NCBI GenBank assembly: GCA_020161245.1
Contig: JAIUOK010000012.1
Coordinates: 1-64,000 of the forward strand
Source: Actinomycetota bacterium
GTDB lineage: Bacteria > Actinomycetota > Actinomycetes > S36-B12 > CAIYMF01
DNA length: 64,000 nucleotides
Direction: 5' to 3'
The notes beneath the pieces are model-generated. The model did not search any database. It worked only from the letters and a program-made list of their open reading frames with translations, and was not told where the DNA came from. Both the position numbers and the translations under genes were made by a program. Below are positions 21,664 to 31,376 of the stretch, one piece after another; the first letter of the stretch is position 1; each line of letters begins with the position of its first letter.

Positions 21664-24158
21664 TGCTCGGGCCCGTCCGGCGGCGCCGCCGGGCGCGGGC
21701 CGCCCGGCACCAGCGGGCCGCCGACGGCCGCGACCGGCTTCGACGTCGGCAGGCCGGAGCCGTCGCGGCGGGTGTCGATCGGCGGCAGCGGCGCGGGGGA
21801 GCCCTGCGGAGTGGCCGCGCGCGCCGGGCCGGGGCCGACCCAGGCCACGACGAGGGTGTCCTCGCCCTTGAGGAAGCGCTGCGCGCGCACGCCGCCGGTG
21901 GCGCGGCCCTTGCCGGGGTACTCAGCGAGCGGCGTGACCTTGACCGTGGCGCCCGACGTGCCCGGCAGCGCGCCCGTGGTGCCGGCAGCGGTGACGACCA
22001 CGCAGTCGCGGCCCGCGTCCACCGCGCCGAAGAACAGCACCGAGGCGCCGTCCGAGAGCCGGATGCCGGCCATGCCGCCTGCAGGGCGACCCTGCGGCCG
22101 CACGGACGATGCCGGGAAGCGCAGCAGCTGCGCGTCGGTGGTGAGGAAGACCAGCTCCTCGTCGCCCGTGGCCAGCTCGACCGCGCCGACGACCCGGTCG
22201 CCGTCGTCGAGGCGGATGACGGTCCACGAGTCGGCCGAGGACGGGACGTCCGGCGCCACGCGCTTGACGACGCCGTTGGCGGTGCCGAGCGCCAGCCCGG
22301 GACCGTCGCCGACGACCGAGCACAGGCCGACCGGCTGCTCGCCCCTCTCGAGCTCGATGATCGCGGCGAGCGGCACGCCGCCGGCCAGCGACGGGGCGCC
22401 GTGGGTGGGCGGCAGGGCGGGCAGCTCGATGACGGGCATGCGCACGACGCGGCCGAGGCTCGTGACCAGCCCGACCTGGCCGCGCGCGGTGGCGCGGACG
22501 GCCGACACCACGACGTCGTGCGCCCCGCGCTCGCCGTCTCCGGGGAGGTCGCGGTCGTCGCTGGTGCGCGCGAGCAGCCCGGTGCTGGAGAGCAGGACGA
22601 CGCACGGGTCGTCGCTCACCTCGACCGGCATCGCGGCGGCGGCCGCTGCCTTCGTGGGCGCGCCCGAGCCCTCGAGGAGCACGGTGCGCCGCGGCGTGCC
22701 GTGCTCCTTCGCGACGGCCGCGAGCTCGTCGGAGACGACCTTCCGCAGCTTCTTCTCGTCGTCGAGGATCTCGGTGAGCTCGGCGATGCGCTGCTGCAGC
22801 TCGTCGCGCTCGCTCTCGAGCTCGAGGCGGCTGAACTTCGTCAGCCGGCGCAGCGGCATGTCGAGGATGTAGTTGGCCTGGACCTCGGACAGGTCGAAGA
22901 CCTGGATGAGCCGTGTGCGCGCCGCCGCGGCGTCGTCGCTGCTGCGGATCAGCTGGATGACCTCGTCGATGTCGAGGATCGCGACGAGCAGGCCCTCGAC
23001 GAGGTGCAGCCGCTCCTCGGCCTTGCGACGCCGGTACGACGACCGGCGTCGCACGACCTCGAGGCGGTGGTCGATGAAGACCTGCAGCATGTCGCGCAGG
23101 CCCAGCGTGCGCGGCTGGCCGTCGACGAGTGCCACGGCGTTGATGCTGAAGGAGTCCTCCATCGGCGTCAGCGCGTAGAGCTGCTCGAGCACGGCCTCGG
23201 GCACGAAGCCGTTCTTGATCTCGATGACCAGCCGCAGTCCCGACTCCATGTCGGTGAGGTCGATGATGTCGGAGATGCCCTGCAGCTTCTTGGCGTCGAC
23301 GGCCTCCTTGATGCGCTGCATCACCTTCTCGGGGCCGACGTTGTAGGGCAGCTCGGTGACGACGATGCCCTTGCGCCGGGGCGTGACGTTCTCGATGTGC
23401 GCGGTGGCGCGCACCCGGAAGCTGCCGCGGCCGGTCTCGTAGGCCTCACGGATGCCTTCGAGGCCGATCACGCGCCCGCCGCTGGGCAGGTCGGGCCCGG
23501 GCACGTAGCCCATGAGGTCGTCGAGCGTCGCGCGCGGGTGCGAGAGCAGGTGGCGCGCGGCGGCGACGACCTCGACGAGGTTGTGCGGCGCGATGTTGGT
23601 GGCCATGCCCACCGCGATGCCGGACGCGCCGTTGACGAGCAGGTTGGGGATCGCGGCGGGCAGGACCTGCGGCTCCTCCTCGCGGCCGTCGTAGTTCGGC
23701 GAGAAGTCGACGACGTCCTCGTCGAGCGACGCCGTCATGAGCATCGCGGCCTGCGCCGATCGGCACTCGGTGTAGCGCATGGCGGCGGGGCCGTCGTCGA
23801 GCGAGCCGAAGTTGCCGTGGCCGTCGACCAGCGGCAGACGCAGCGAGAACGGCTGCGCCATGCGCACGAGCGCGTCGTAGATCGCGCTGTCGCCGTGGGG
23901 GTGCAGCTTGCCCATGACCTCGCCGACGACGCGGGCGCTCTTCACGTGGCCGCGGTCGGGGCGCAGGCCCATCTCGGCCATCTGGAACAGGATCCGGCGC
24001 TGTACCGGCTTGAGGCCGTCGCGGGCGTCGGGCAGCGCCCGGGAGTAGATGACCGAGTAGGCGTACTCGAGGAACGACCCGCGCATCTCGTCGGAGACGT
24101 CGATGTCGACGATCTTCTCGGGGACGCTCGGCGGCGGGGTGGGGGTCTTGCGGGCCAT
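21660..24158 (-). CDS. parC: DNA topoisomerase IV subunit A (ParC/GyrA family)
   Basis: This 832-residue type IIA topoisomerase subunit has the catalytic Tyr129 in AAMRYTECR. The quinolone-resistance region [15 protein letters not shown] has Ser91 and Asp95, the unmutated residues. The C-terminal part has six weak beta-pinwheel repeats but no clear GyrA box (QRRGGKG type), which favours ParC over GyrA. The C-terminus ends in a Pro-rich tail of about 50 residues. A parE partner is not in the window. It unlinks daughter chromosomes. ATG start at 24158. Confidence 0.9.
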   Translation of the reverse strand: MARKTPTPPPSVPEKIVDIDVSDEMRGSFLEYAYSVIYSRALPDARDGLKPVQRRILFQMAEMGLRPDRGHVKSARVVGEVMGKLHPHGDSAIYDALVRMAQPFSLRLPLVDGHGNFGSLDDGPAAMRYTECRSAQAAMLMTASLDEDVVDFSPNYDGREEEPQVLPAAIPNLLVNGASGIAVGMATNIAPHNLVEVVAAARHLLSHPRATLDDLMGYVPGPDLPSGGRVIGLEGIREAYETGRGSFRVRATAHIENVTPRRKGIVVTELPYNVGPEKVMQRIKEAVDAKKLQGISDIIDLTDMESGLRLVIEIKNGFVPEAVLEQLYALTPMEDSFSINAVALVDGQPRTLGLRDMLQVFIDHRLEVVRRRSSYRRRKAEERLHLVEGLLVAILDIDEVIQLIRSSDDAAAARTRLIQVFDLSEVQANYILDMPLRRLTKFSRLELESERDELQQRIAELTEILDDEKKLRKVVSDELAAVAKEHGTPRRTVLLEGSGAPTKAAAAAAMPVEVSDDPCVVLLSSTGLLARTSDDRDLPGDGERGAHDVVVSAVRATARGQVGLVTSLGRVVRMPVIELPALPPTHGAPSLAGGVPLAAIIELERGEQPVGLCSVVGDGPGLALGTANGVVKRVAPDVPSSADSWTVIRLDDGDRVVGAVELATGDEELVFLTTDAQLLRFPASSVRPQGRPAGGMAGIRLSDGASVLFFGAVDAGRDCVVVTAAGTTGALPGTSGATVKVTPLAEYPGKGRATGGVRAQRFLKGEDTLVVAWVGPGPARAATPQGSPAPLPPIDTRRDGSGLPTSKPVAAVGGPLVPGGPRPAAPPDGPEQ

Positions 24159-24228
24159 GCGGGTTCGACTGCTCCGTGGTCGTGGGCGGGCGTGCTCGTG
24201 GTCGGTGCTGGCGTGCCGGGGATGCGCG

Positions 24229-24642
24229 TCAGCGCACGTGCGGGTCCTTGGGGTCGGCCGCCACCGCCGCGATGAGCAGGGCGACGACGCCGATGGCGAT
24301 CGCGCCCCACGCGCCGGGCCCGACCGTCGAGACGAGCACCTTGCCGCCCTTGCCCAGTATGTTCACCAGCAGCCACGCCGTGGGCAGGCCGACGGCGATG
24401 AGGCCGCCGATCACCAGCAGCATCCTGCTGCCGAACAGCGACGCGAGCAGGATCAGCACCGCGGCGGCGGTGATGCCGATCGCCAGCGACGCCAGCCAGC
24501 TGCCGGGCGCGGTGGTCCCGGGGGACACCAGGGTGCCGAAGGCGATCTGGTGCACCGAGACGTTGCCGACCCAGTGCAGGTAGGTCGTCCCGAACAGGGC
24601 GAGCGCCAGGACGAACGCGATGAACCGGGAGAACGTCCGCAT
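24229..24642 (-). CDS. Small four-helix membrane protein, unknown function
   Basis: This 137-residue protein has four predicted membrane helices (starting [49 protein letters not shown] and [17 protein letters not shown]) and a short polar tail DPKDPHVR. I know no function. Two in-frame ATG codons are possible; the inner one at 24642 is chosen because GGGAGG lies nine bases before it, whereas it would directly abut the outer ATG at 24651. The gene sits between psuK and parC on the same strand, with gaps of 70 and about 100 bp. Confidence 0.7.
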   Translation of the reverse strand: MRTFSRFIAFVLALALFGTTYLHWVGNVSVHQIAFGTLVSPGTTAPGSWLASLAIGITAAAVLILLASLFGSRMLLVIGGLIAVGLPTAWLLVNILGKGGKVLVSTVGPGAWGAIAIGVVALLIAAVAADPKDPHVR

Positions 24643-24743
24643 GCCGCGCATCCTCCCATCGCGCTGCCCGAGGTCGGTGCACCCGGGCGGCGGACGCGGC
24701 AGGTGTCGCCCGTGCCCGCCTGCGCGTCACGCTCCGTGATGGG

Positions 24744-25688
24744 TCAGGGACGCGCGCCGACCCGGGCGACCACCCGGGCGGCGGCACGGTTGCCGCGCAG
24801 GAGCGCCGCGTGCAGGCCGGCGCCGTCGCACCAGGCGGGCAGGAAGCCCGCCGCGAACGCGTCGCCGGCGCCGGTGGTGTCGACGACGTCGACAGGCTCC
24901 GCCGGCACATGCTCCTCGCCGTGCTCGTCGACCGCGATCGCGCCGTGCGGACCGACCTTGACCACCACCGTCGACGCCGTGGCGCGCAGGATCCTGGCGG
25001 CGGCGACCGCGTGGGCCACCGCGTCCCCGAGCCCGGTGCCCTCCGCCGGAGCGGGCAGGCCGGCCAGCAGCGCGGCCTCGGCGCCGTTGGCGAGCAGCAC
25101 GTCGACGCCGGAGACCCACGACAGGAACCTCGTGGCGCCCGTGTCGGCCAGGGGGCCGACGCTCGCGACGTCGACCGAGGTGGTCATCCCGCGCGGGCGG
25201 GCGCGGTCGAGCGCCGACAGGCCGGCCATCCGGCTGGTGTCGACCATGAGCAGGTAGCCCGACAGGTGCAGGTGGCTGCCCGGCGAGAACAGCGAGTCGG
25301 GGAGGTCGGCGGGGACCAGCGCCTGGTTGGCGCCCGGGTCCGGGATCATCGTGCGCTCGCCGTCCGGGTTGACGAGGACGACGCAGGTGCCGGTTGGCCG
25401 GCGGTGGTCGACCACCAGGCAGCACTCCACGCCGCCGCGCTCGAGCTCGGCGCGGCCGGCCCGGCCGAGGAGGTCGTCGCCGATACGGCCTGCGAACGTC
25501 GTCGGGTGGCCGTCGTGGGCGAGCCAGGCCGCGGTGTTGGCCGCGGCCCCGCCGCCCATGACGCGGACGTCGGCCGGGGTGTCGGTGCCCGTGCGCAGCG
25601 GCCCGGGCAGGGCGGCCACGACGTCGGTCATGTACTGGCCTACCGCGACGAAGCGTCGCGGCTGCCCGGCAGGTGCGCCGTCGGCCAC
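24744..25688 (-). CDS. psuK: PfkB-family sugar kinase, probable pseudouridine kinase
   Basis: This 314-residue kinase has the N-terminal GGGAAANTAAWLA segment and the C-terminal PfkB signature DTTGAGDAFAAGF, containing the catalytic Asp. Sequence alone does not give the sugar. It follows the pseudouridine-5'-phosphate glycosidase gene by 16 bp, and PsuK-PsuG pairs are standard, so phosphorylation of pseudouridine is the most likely role. GTG start at 25688. Ribokinase or adenosine-kinase-like activity is an alternative. Confidence 0.82.
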   Translation of the reverse strand: MADGAPAGQPRRFVAVGQYMTDVVAALPGPLRTGTDTPADVRVMGGGAAANTAAWLAHDGHPTTFAGRIGDDLLGRAGRAELERGGVECCLVVDHRRPTGTCVVLVNPDGERTMIPDPGANQALVPADLPDSLFSPGSHLHLSGYLLMVDTSRMAGLSALDRARPRGMTTSVDVASVGPLADTGATRFLSWVSGVDVLLANGAEAALLAGLPAPAEGTGLGDAVAHAVAAARILRATASTVVVKVGPHGAIAVDEHGEEHVPAEPVDVVDTTGAGDAFAAGFLPAWCDGAGLHAALLRGNRAAARVVARVGARP

Positions 25689-25704
25689 GGTGGGTCCTCC
25701 CGGA

Positions 25705-26607
25705 TCAGGCGGCGGCCGCGGCCGCGATGCCCGCGGCCAGCGCCGCGTTGCTGCGGACGAGCGCGACGTTGACCTCGAGGCTGCGGCCCTGCGTCGCAGT
25801 GTGGAAGAACTCGAGCAGGAACGGCGTCACGTCCTTGCCCCTCACCCCCGCCGCCTCGGCCGCCGCGAGCCCCTGCGCCAGCACCGAGTCGTGCAGATCC
25901 CGGTCGAGCTCGTCCTGCGCGCTCACCGGGTTGACGACGACGAGCCCGGAGTCGAGGCCGAGCGCGGAGCGCGCGTGCATGACCGCCGCGATCTCGGCGG
26001 CCGAGTCGACCCGCCACTCGACGGCGTGGCCGGAGTCGGCGAGGTAGAACCCGGGGAAGCGGTCGGTGCGGTAGCCGACGACGCCGACGTTGAGGGTCTC
26101 GAGCCGCTCGAGGGTCGCCTCGACGTCGAGGATCGACTTCACGCCGGCGCAGACCACCGTGATCGGCGTCGTCGACAGCGTGGTGAGGTCGGCCGACTCG
26201 TCCCACGTCTCGCGGGCGCCGCGGTGCACGCCGCCGAGGCCGCCGGTCGCGAAGACGCGGATCCCCGCGAGGACGGCGAGGTGGGACGTGGCGGCCACCG
26301 TCGTCGCGCCGTTGCCGCGCTTGGCCACGAGGGTGCCGAGGTCGCGCACGCTGACCTTCACCACGGAGTCGTCGTCGGCCACCACCCGCAGGGCGTCGTC
26401 GTCGAGGCCGATGCGCGGGATCCCGTCGACGACCGCGATCGTCGCCGGCACGGCCCCGGCGTCGCGGACCGACTGCTCGATCTCGCGCGCCACGCGCAGG
26501 TTGTCCGGGCGGGGGAGCCCGTGGCTGATGATCGTCGACTCGAGCGCCACGACGGGGCGCCCAGCCTCGAGCGCGTCCTCGACCTCAGGATGGATCTGCA
26601 GGTGCAT
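25705..26607 (-). CDS. psuG: Pseudouridine-5'-phosphate glycosidase
   Basis: This 300-residue enzyme reversibly splits pseudouridine 5'-phosphate into uracil and ribose 5-phosphate. Hallmarks include VALESTIISHGLPRPDN, the NGATTVAAT segment, FATGGLGGVHRGA and the GVKSILD stretch with the catalytic Lys, then GYRTDRFPGFY. The ATG at 26607 is preferred over ATG 26616 because AAGGA lies eight bases before the former and abuts the latter. It forms an operon with the PfkB kinase and is divergent from the GNAT/acyl-CoA synthetase gene. Confidence 0.95.
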   Translation of the reverse strand: MHLQIHPEVEDALEAGRPVVALESTIISHGLPRPDNLRVAREIEQSVRDAGAVPATIAVVDGIPRIGLDDDALRVVADDDSVVKVSVRDLGTLVAKRGNGATTVAATSHLAVLAGIRVFATGGLGGVHRGARETWDESADLTTLSTTPITVVCAGVKSILDVEATLERLETLNVGVVGYRTDRFPGFYLADSGHAVEWRVDSAAEIAAVMHARSALGLDSGLVVVNPVSAQDELDRDLHDSVLAQGLAAAEAAGVRGKDVTPFLLEFFHTATQGRSLEVNVALVRSNAALAAGIAAAAAA

Positions 26608-26687
26608 AGGGGACATCCTTGCGGTCCCGCCCGCGGATCTCCTGCCGGGGTCGCGCGGGTCGCGGGGACTGCGCGGCGGCCGCTCGC

Positions 26688-26693
26688 TACGTT
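26688..26693 (+). promoter_or_regulatory. -10 element of the GNAT/acyl-CoA synthetase gene (leaderless)
   Basis: TACGTT ends seven bases before the GTG start at 26701 and no ribosome-binding site lies between. Confidence 0.5.
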
Positions 26694-26700
26694 TGTCGTT

Positions 26701-29526
26701 GTGAGCGAGGCTGCCGGTGCCGAGGGCGTCGTCGCTGCTGCTGCGCCGGCCCTGCCCGAGCCGCCCGCGCACTGGGAGGCCGACGTCGTGCTGCGCGACG
26801 GGCGCACCGCCAGGGTGCGGCCCATCCGGCCCGACGACGGCGAGCGGCTCGCGGAGTTCCACCGGTCGCTGTCGGCCGAGACGGTCTACTTCCGGTTCTT
26901 CGCGCCGTACCCGGAGCTGACCACGAAGGACGTCGTCCGCTTCACCACCGTCGACTACGACGACCGGGTCGCGTTCGTGGCGATGACGGGCGACTCCATC
27001 ATCGGCGTCGGCCGCTACGACCGGGTCGACGCGCGCGACGCCGAGGTGGCCTTCGTCATCCGCGACGAGCACCAGGGCCGCGGCCTCGGCTCGGTGCTGC
27101 TCGAGCACCTGGCCGCAGCCGCCCGCGAGCGCGGTGTGAAGCGGTTCGTCGCCGAGGTGCTGCCCACCAACCGTCGCATGCTCATGACCTTCGAGGAGGC
27201 GGGCTACCACCCGTCGCACACCATGGAGGACGGCGTCGTCAGCCTGTCCTTCGACCTCGAGCCCACCGAGTCGTCGGTGGCCGTGCGCATCGCCCGCGAG
27301 CACCGGGCCGAGGCCCGCAGCGTGCAGTCGCTGGTGGCGCCGGAGTCCGTGGTCGTCGTCGGTGCGAGCCGCGACCCGGGCTCCATGGGCAACCAGATGC
27401 TGCGCCACGTCGTCGAGGGCGGCTTCGGCGGGCGCATCTACGCCGTCAACCGCGCCGCCCACGACGAGGGGGTCGACGTCCTCGGCGTGCCGACGTTCCC
27501 GTCGGTGTCCTCGATCCCCGACCCCGTGACGCTGGCGGTCCTCTGCGTCCCGGCGGACGAGGTCCTCGGCGTCGTCGACGACTGCGCACGGGCGCGGGTC
27601 GCGGGACTGCTCGTCGTGGCGAGCGGGTTCGCGGAGGCGGGGAGCGAGGGTGTCGCCAAGCAGCGCCAGCTCGTCCGCCGCGCGCGGCTCAACGGGATGC
27701 GTGTGATCGGCCCCAACGCGCTCGGCATCCTCAACACGGCGGATCCCGTGCGGCTCAACGCATCGCTCGCACCGCGGCTTCCCGACGCCGGCCCGCTGGG
27801 GTTCTTCTGCCAGAGCGGCTCGCTCGGCAGCACGATCCTCGCCCGGGCGGTGCGCCGGGGCCTCGGCATCTCGACCTTCGTCTCTGCGGGCAACCGCGCC
27901 GACGTCAGCGGCAACGACCTGCTGCAGTACTGGGAGGACGACGAGGCCACCTCGACCGTCCTGCTCTACCTCGAGAGCGTCGGCAACCCGCGCAAGTTCA
28001 CCCGTATCGCCCGGCGGCTCTCGCGCTCCAAGCCCGTCGTCGCCATGCGCACCGGCCGGTCGACCCAGTCGTACCCCATCGGCCACGCCGTCCGCCGCAC
28101 CACGCTGCCGCCGGCGGCCATCGACTCGATGTTCGCCCAGGCGGGCATCGTCGAGGTCGAGTCGCTCGGCGAGATGTTCGACGTCGCCGGGCTGCTGGCC
28201 TACCAGCCGCTGCCCGCCGGCCGCGGCGTCGCGATCGTCGGCAACTCCGACGCGCTGGCAGTGCTCGCCGAGGACGCCTGCCACGCCGCCGAGCTCGACG
28301 TCGTCGGCGAGCCGTGGACCCTCCCGCACGAGTGCACGCCGCAGGACCTCCAGCGGGCGCTCGCCGCGCTGCTCGACGACCCCGCCGTCGACTCCGTCGT
28401 CGTCACCTACGTGCCGGTGCTCGGGCGCGACGGCTCCGCCTATGAGCAGGTGGTCGCCGAGACCGTCGCCCGCGGCACGAAGCCCGTGGTGGCCGTCCTC
28501 GTCGCAGCCGAGGAGGAGAGCGGGCTGATCCCGGCTGCGGTGGAGGTGCCCGGGCGGCCCGACCACGGCTCGGTGCCCTTCTACGGCACCGTCGAGGACG
28601 CCGTGCGCGCCCTGCGCCACGTCACGCGCTACGCCGAGTGGCGGATGCGGCCGCTCGGCGAGGAGCCGGAGTTCCCCGACATCGACGTCGCCCGGGCCCG
28701 GGCCATCGTCGAGCGGCTCATCGGCGACGACGACTCCGCCGCCCCGACCCATGCGCTGGCGGGCCGTCCGCGCGCCGGGCACGGGCCCGCCGCCACCACC
28801 GACACCGCCCACGTCGACCACGACGCCGAGGCCATCGAGCTGCTCGCCGAGCGCGAGGACGACGACCTCACCGCCCTGCTCGAGGCCTACGGCATCCCGG
28901 TGTGGCCCGTGCACCCCGTGACCAGCGTCGAGGAGGCGGTCGAGGTCGCCGACCGCATCGGCTACCCGGTGGTGCTCAAGACCCTCGACCCGAGGTTCGC
29001 CCAGCGCACCGACCTCGGCGGACTGCGGCTCAACATCGAGAACGAGCGCGCGGTGCGCACGGCTTACCGCTCGATGGTCTCCAACCTCGACCCCGACGCC
29101 GCCGACCGGCTCGTGCTCCAGCACATGGCCACGCCCGGCGTCGCCTGCGTCGTCGGATCTGCGGAGGACCCGCTGTTCGGTCCGGTCGTCTCCTTCGGCA
29201 TCGCCGGCGTCGTGCCCGAGCTGCTCGGCGACCGCGGCTACCGCATCCCGCCCCTCACCGACTTCGACGCCGCCGACCTCGTGGACGCCCCCGGCGCGGC
29301 GCCGATCCTGCACGGCCTTGGCGGCACCGAGCCGGTCGACCGCAAGTCGCTCGAGGACCTGCTGCTGCGCGTCGGCCAGCTCGCCGACGACATCCCCGAG
29401 CTCGGCGACCTGCGCCTCGAGCCGGTCGTCGTGGCCGAGGAGGGTCTCGCCGTCCTCGGCGGCCGCGCGGTGCTGCGCCGACCCTCGGTGAGGACCGACG
29501 CCGACGCGAGACGTCTGACGACGTAG
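26701..29526 (+). CDS. Fused GNAT acetyltransferase / ADP-forming acyl-CoA synthetase-like protein
   Basis: This 941-residue protein has an N-terminal GNAT domain (about 28-190, acetyl-CoA loop HQGRGLGSVLL). A CoA-binding Rossmann domain follows (VVVVGASRDPGSMGNQM, about 218), then succinyl-CoA-ligase-like domains (about 350-640) and a C-terminal ATP-grasp domain (AYGIPVWPVHPVTSVEEAV onward, about 725-941). Related GNAT/ACD fusions in actinobacteria and proteobacteria (Pat type) acetylate metabolic enzymes such as acetyl-CoA synthetase. In this order, with GNAT first, it is the common actinobacterial form. A low-complexity linker (about 690-715) separates the ligase and ATP-grasp parts. GTG start, probably leaderless. 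Confidence 0.88.
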   Translation: MSEAAGAEGVVAAAAPALPEPPAHWEADVVLRDGRTARVRPIRPDDGERLAEFHRSLSAETVYFRFFAPYPELTTKDVVRFTTVDYDDRVAFVAMTGDSIIGVGRYDRVDARDAEVAFVIRDEHQGRGLGSVLLEHLAAAARERGVKRFVAEVLPTNRRMLMTFEEAGYHPSHTMEDGVVSLSFDLEPTESSVAVRIAREHRAEARSVQSLVAPESVVVVGASRDPGSMGNQMLRHVVEGGFGGRIYAVNRAAHDEGVDVLGVPTFPSVSSIPDPVTLAVLCVPADEVLGVVDDCARARVAGLLVVASGFAEAGSEGVAKQRQLVRRARLNGMRVIGPNALGILNTADPVRLNASLAPRLPDAGPLGFFCQSGSLGSTILARAVRRGLGISTFVSAGNRADVSGNDLLQYWEDDEATSTVLLYLESVGNPRKFTRIARRLSRSKPVVAMRTGRSTQSYPIGHAVRRTTLPPAAIDSMFAQAGIVEVESLGEMFDVAGLLAYQPLPAGRGVAIVGNSDALAVLAEDACHAAELDVVGEPWTLPHECTPQDLQRALAALLDDPAVDSVVVTYVPVLGRDGSAYEQVVAETVARGTKPVVAVLVAAEEESGLIPAAVEVPGRPDHGSVPFYGTVEDAVRALRHVTRYAEWRMRPLGEEPEFPDIDVARARAIVERLIGDDDSAAPTHALAGRPRAGHGPAATTDTAHVDHDAEAIELLAEREDDDLTALLEAYGIPVWPVHPVTSVEEAVEVADRIGYPVVLKTLDPRFAQRTDLGGLRLNIENERAVRTAYRSMVSNLDPDAADRLVLQHMATPGVACVVGSAEDPLFGPVVSFGIAGVVPELLGDRGYRIPPLTDFDAADLVDAPGAAPILHGLGGTEPVDRKSLEDLLLRVGQLADDIPELGDLRLEPVVVAEEGLAVLGGRAVLRRPSVRTDADARRLTT

Positions 29527-29901
29527 TCGACAGCCCCTCCAAGCCCGCCTCCTCCGTCGGCGGGCGTCGGGGCACCGCTCGCCTTGGTCGTCCGCCCCGC
29601 TCGCTGCGCTCGCAGGGGTCGGCCCGTTCGCCGAGGCCTCGCTGCGCATCGGCCCCGGCTCCGGACCTCCGGGGCGGACGAGGGGGCGCCGGCTTCGCCG
29701 GCAGGGTGAGCAGTCCGCGCGGCTCCGCAAGCTCCGCCGCGGCGCTGCCGTGGCCTCGGTCTCGCTGGGCGACCGGTCGGGCCCAGGCTCGCTGCGCTCG
29801 CGGTCGGCCGGTTCGCGGGGCCTCGCTGCGCTCGGCCCGGCTCCCGTCCTCCGGGCCCGCCCGTCCGCTTCTGTCTCTGGTCGGTGCCGAGGGGCGCACG
29901 G

Positions 29902-29944
29902 TTGGGGGTCGGATCGCGTCCTCAGCGACGCGTTTCGACCCCCA
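29902..29944. repeat. 43-nt palindromic repeat, copy 1
   Basis: The unit begins TTGGGGGTCG and ends CGACCCCCA, so its ends pair, and the interior CGCGTC/GACGCG also pairs. An identical copy starts 61 bp downstream and a diverged copy lies after dxs (60654-60696). Confidence 0.75.
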
Positions 29945-29962
29945 GCTCGGTGGGGTTCTGGG

Positions 29963-30005
29963 TTGGGGGTCGGATCGCGTCCTCAGCGACGCGTTTCGAC
30001 CCCCA
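29963..30005. repeat. 43-nt palindromic repeat, copy 2
   Basis: It is identical over all 43 bases to the copy at 29902-29944 and is followed by the same AGCTC-GGTGGGG flank apart from one inserted base, so the duplicated unit is about 61 bp. It ends about 60 bp before the MFS gene. Confidence 0.75.
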
Positions 30006-30067
30006 GCTCCGGTGGGGCGTCCGGTGGGGGCAAACGGGGTCGCTTGGTGTCGGCGGGTTCTGGTGGG

Positions 30068-31360
30068 ATGAGTGCCATGGGCGGCGAGGCGGTGCAGCAG
30101 GTGCAGTCCGTCTCCGTCCGGGAGGTGCTCACCCCGCAGATCACGCGGATGCTCGTGGGCGTCGGGATCTCGTCGCTCGGCGGCGGCCTCATCATGTCGC
30201 TGCTCGCGGTGTACCTGCACCAGGTGCGCGGCCTGCCGCTGCAGCTCGCCGGACTCGTGCTCACGTTCCAGGCCGTGCTCGGCCTCGCGGTGTCGCCCGT
30301 GGTGGGCCTGCTCGTCGACCGCATCGGCCCTCGGCCCGTGCTGCTCACGGCGCTCGGCGTCGAGGCGGTGGGCACCGTCGCGATCGGGTTCGTGCAGACC
30401 GCGCCGCAGGCGTTCCTCGCCGCCGGGATCGTGGCCGTGGGCAACGCCGGCCTCTGGGCGCCGCAGGCCGCGATCCTGTCGCGCCTCACCACGCCGGAGC
30501 GACGCCAGCGGGTCTTCGGCCTGCAGTTCATGCTGCTCAACCTCGGCATCGGCCTGGGTGGCCTGGTCGGCGCTGCGGTCGTCGACGTGTCGCGGCCCGG
30601 GACGTTCACCGTGCTCTACGCCGCCAACGCCGTGACCTTCCTCGCCTACGCCGTCGTGCTGCTCGGCGTGCGCGGGGTGAGCGGACCCGAGGCGCACGCG
30701 CCCGCGGACGACGACGACGGTCCTGGCGGCTACCTGCAGGTCCTGCGCGACCGCCGGCTGCGCCGCTACGTGCTCGGGGCGCTCGTGCTGCTCACCTGCG
30801 GCTACGGCTCGATGGAGGTGGGCATCCCGGTCTTCATGACCACCGAGGCGGGCCTGCCGGTGAACGCGATCGGCATCGTGTTCTTCTTCAACACGCTGGT
30901 GATCGTCCTGGCGCAGGTCTGGGTGCTCAAGCGGATCGAGGGCCGGTCGCGGTCGAGGATCCTGCTCGTCGTGGCCGTCTCGTGGTCGGCCTGCTGGCTG
31001 CTGCTCGCCGCCTCGTCGCTGGTGGGCCCGGTCGCGGCCGCGATCATCATCACGCTCGGCGTCAGCGTGTTCGCCGTGGGGGAGACCCTGTGGTCGCCTG
31101 TCGCGCCGTCGCTGGTCAACGACTTCGCAGCGCCCCACCTGCGCGGGCGCTACAACGCCGTCGGCGGCCTCGTGTGGAGCGTCGCGGGCGCGGTCGGGCC
31201 GGCGCTCGCGGGGGCGATGCTCGGCGCCGGGCTGGGCGTGCTCTGGGCGCTCGTGGTCGCCGGCGGCGCGCTCGTCGCCGGCCTGGTCCTGCTGTCGCTG
31301 CGCACCCTGCTGACCCCGGCCGAGGACGGCCGCACCGTCCGCGACCCGGTCGCGGCCTGA
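30068..31360 (+). CDS. Major facilitator superfamily transporter
   Basis: This 430-residue membrane protein has about 12 hydrophobic helices and an MFS motif A-like loop (GLLVDRIGPRP, about residues 80-90). A central cytoplasmic loop carries an acidic stretch (APADDDDGPGG). Substrate is unknown; drug or metabolite efflux is a typical guess for this subfamily. Start ATG 30068, with a second in-frame ATG nine bases on; GGTGGG just upstream may be the ribosome-binding site. The GNAT gene follows after 16 bp, suggesting a two-gene operon. Confidence 0.85.
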   Translation: MSAMGGEAVQQVQSVSVREVLTPQITRMLVGVGISSLGGGLIMSLLAVYLHQVRGLPLQLAGLVLTFQAVLGLAVSPVVGLLVDRIGPRPVLLTALGVEAVGTVAIGFVQTAPQAFLAAGIVAVGNAGLWAPQAAILSRLTTPERRQRVFGLQFMLLNLGIGLGGLVGAAVVDVSRPGTFTVLYAANAVTFLAYAVVLLGVRGVSGPEAHAPADDDDGPGGYLQVLRDRRLRRYVLGALVLLTCGYGSMEVGIPVFMTTEAGLPVNAIGIVFFFNTLVIVLAQVWVLKRIEGRSRSRILLVVAVSWSACWLLLAASSLVGPVAAAIIITLGVSVFAVGETLWSPVAPSLVNDFAAPHLRGRYNAVGGLVWSVAGAVGPALAGAMLGAGLGVLWALVVAGGALVAGLVLLSLRTLLTPAEDGRTVRDPVAA

Positions 31361-31376
31361 TCGAGGAGGAGGCGGC

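Larger units (their letters stand above)
29527..30067. other. 541-bp non-coding region rich in short inverted repeats
   Basis: No convincing gene is seen between the acyl-CoA synthetase and MFS genes. The first 350 bases contain recurring CTCGCTGCGCTCG-like words (near 29600, 29790 and 29825) and small hairpins such as GCCGGC-TTC-GCCGGC at 29688-29702. The last 170 bases hold two copies of a 43-nt palindromic repeat listed separately. Such DNA is typical of intergenic repeat islands in GC-rich actinobacteria. Confidence 0.65.

Noticed and set aside
25705-29730. Very long open frame on the minus strand across the acyl-CoA synthetase gene.
   Set aside because: It is antisense to a gene with clear domains; GC-rich third-position bias commonly leaves the opposite strand open.
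29902-30005. Two identical 43-nt repeats 61 bp apart looked like the start of a CRISPR array.
   Set aside because: Only two units, the spacer is 18 bases and partly repeated, and a diverged single copy occurs elsewhere without any cas gene.
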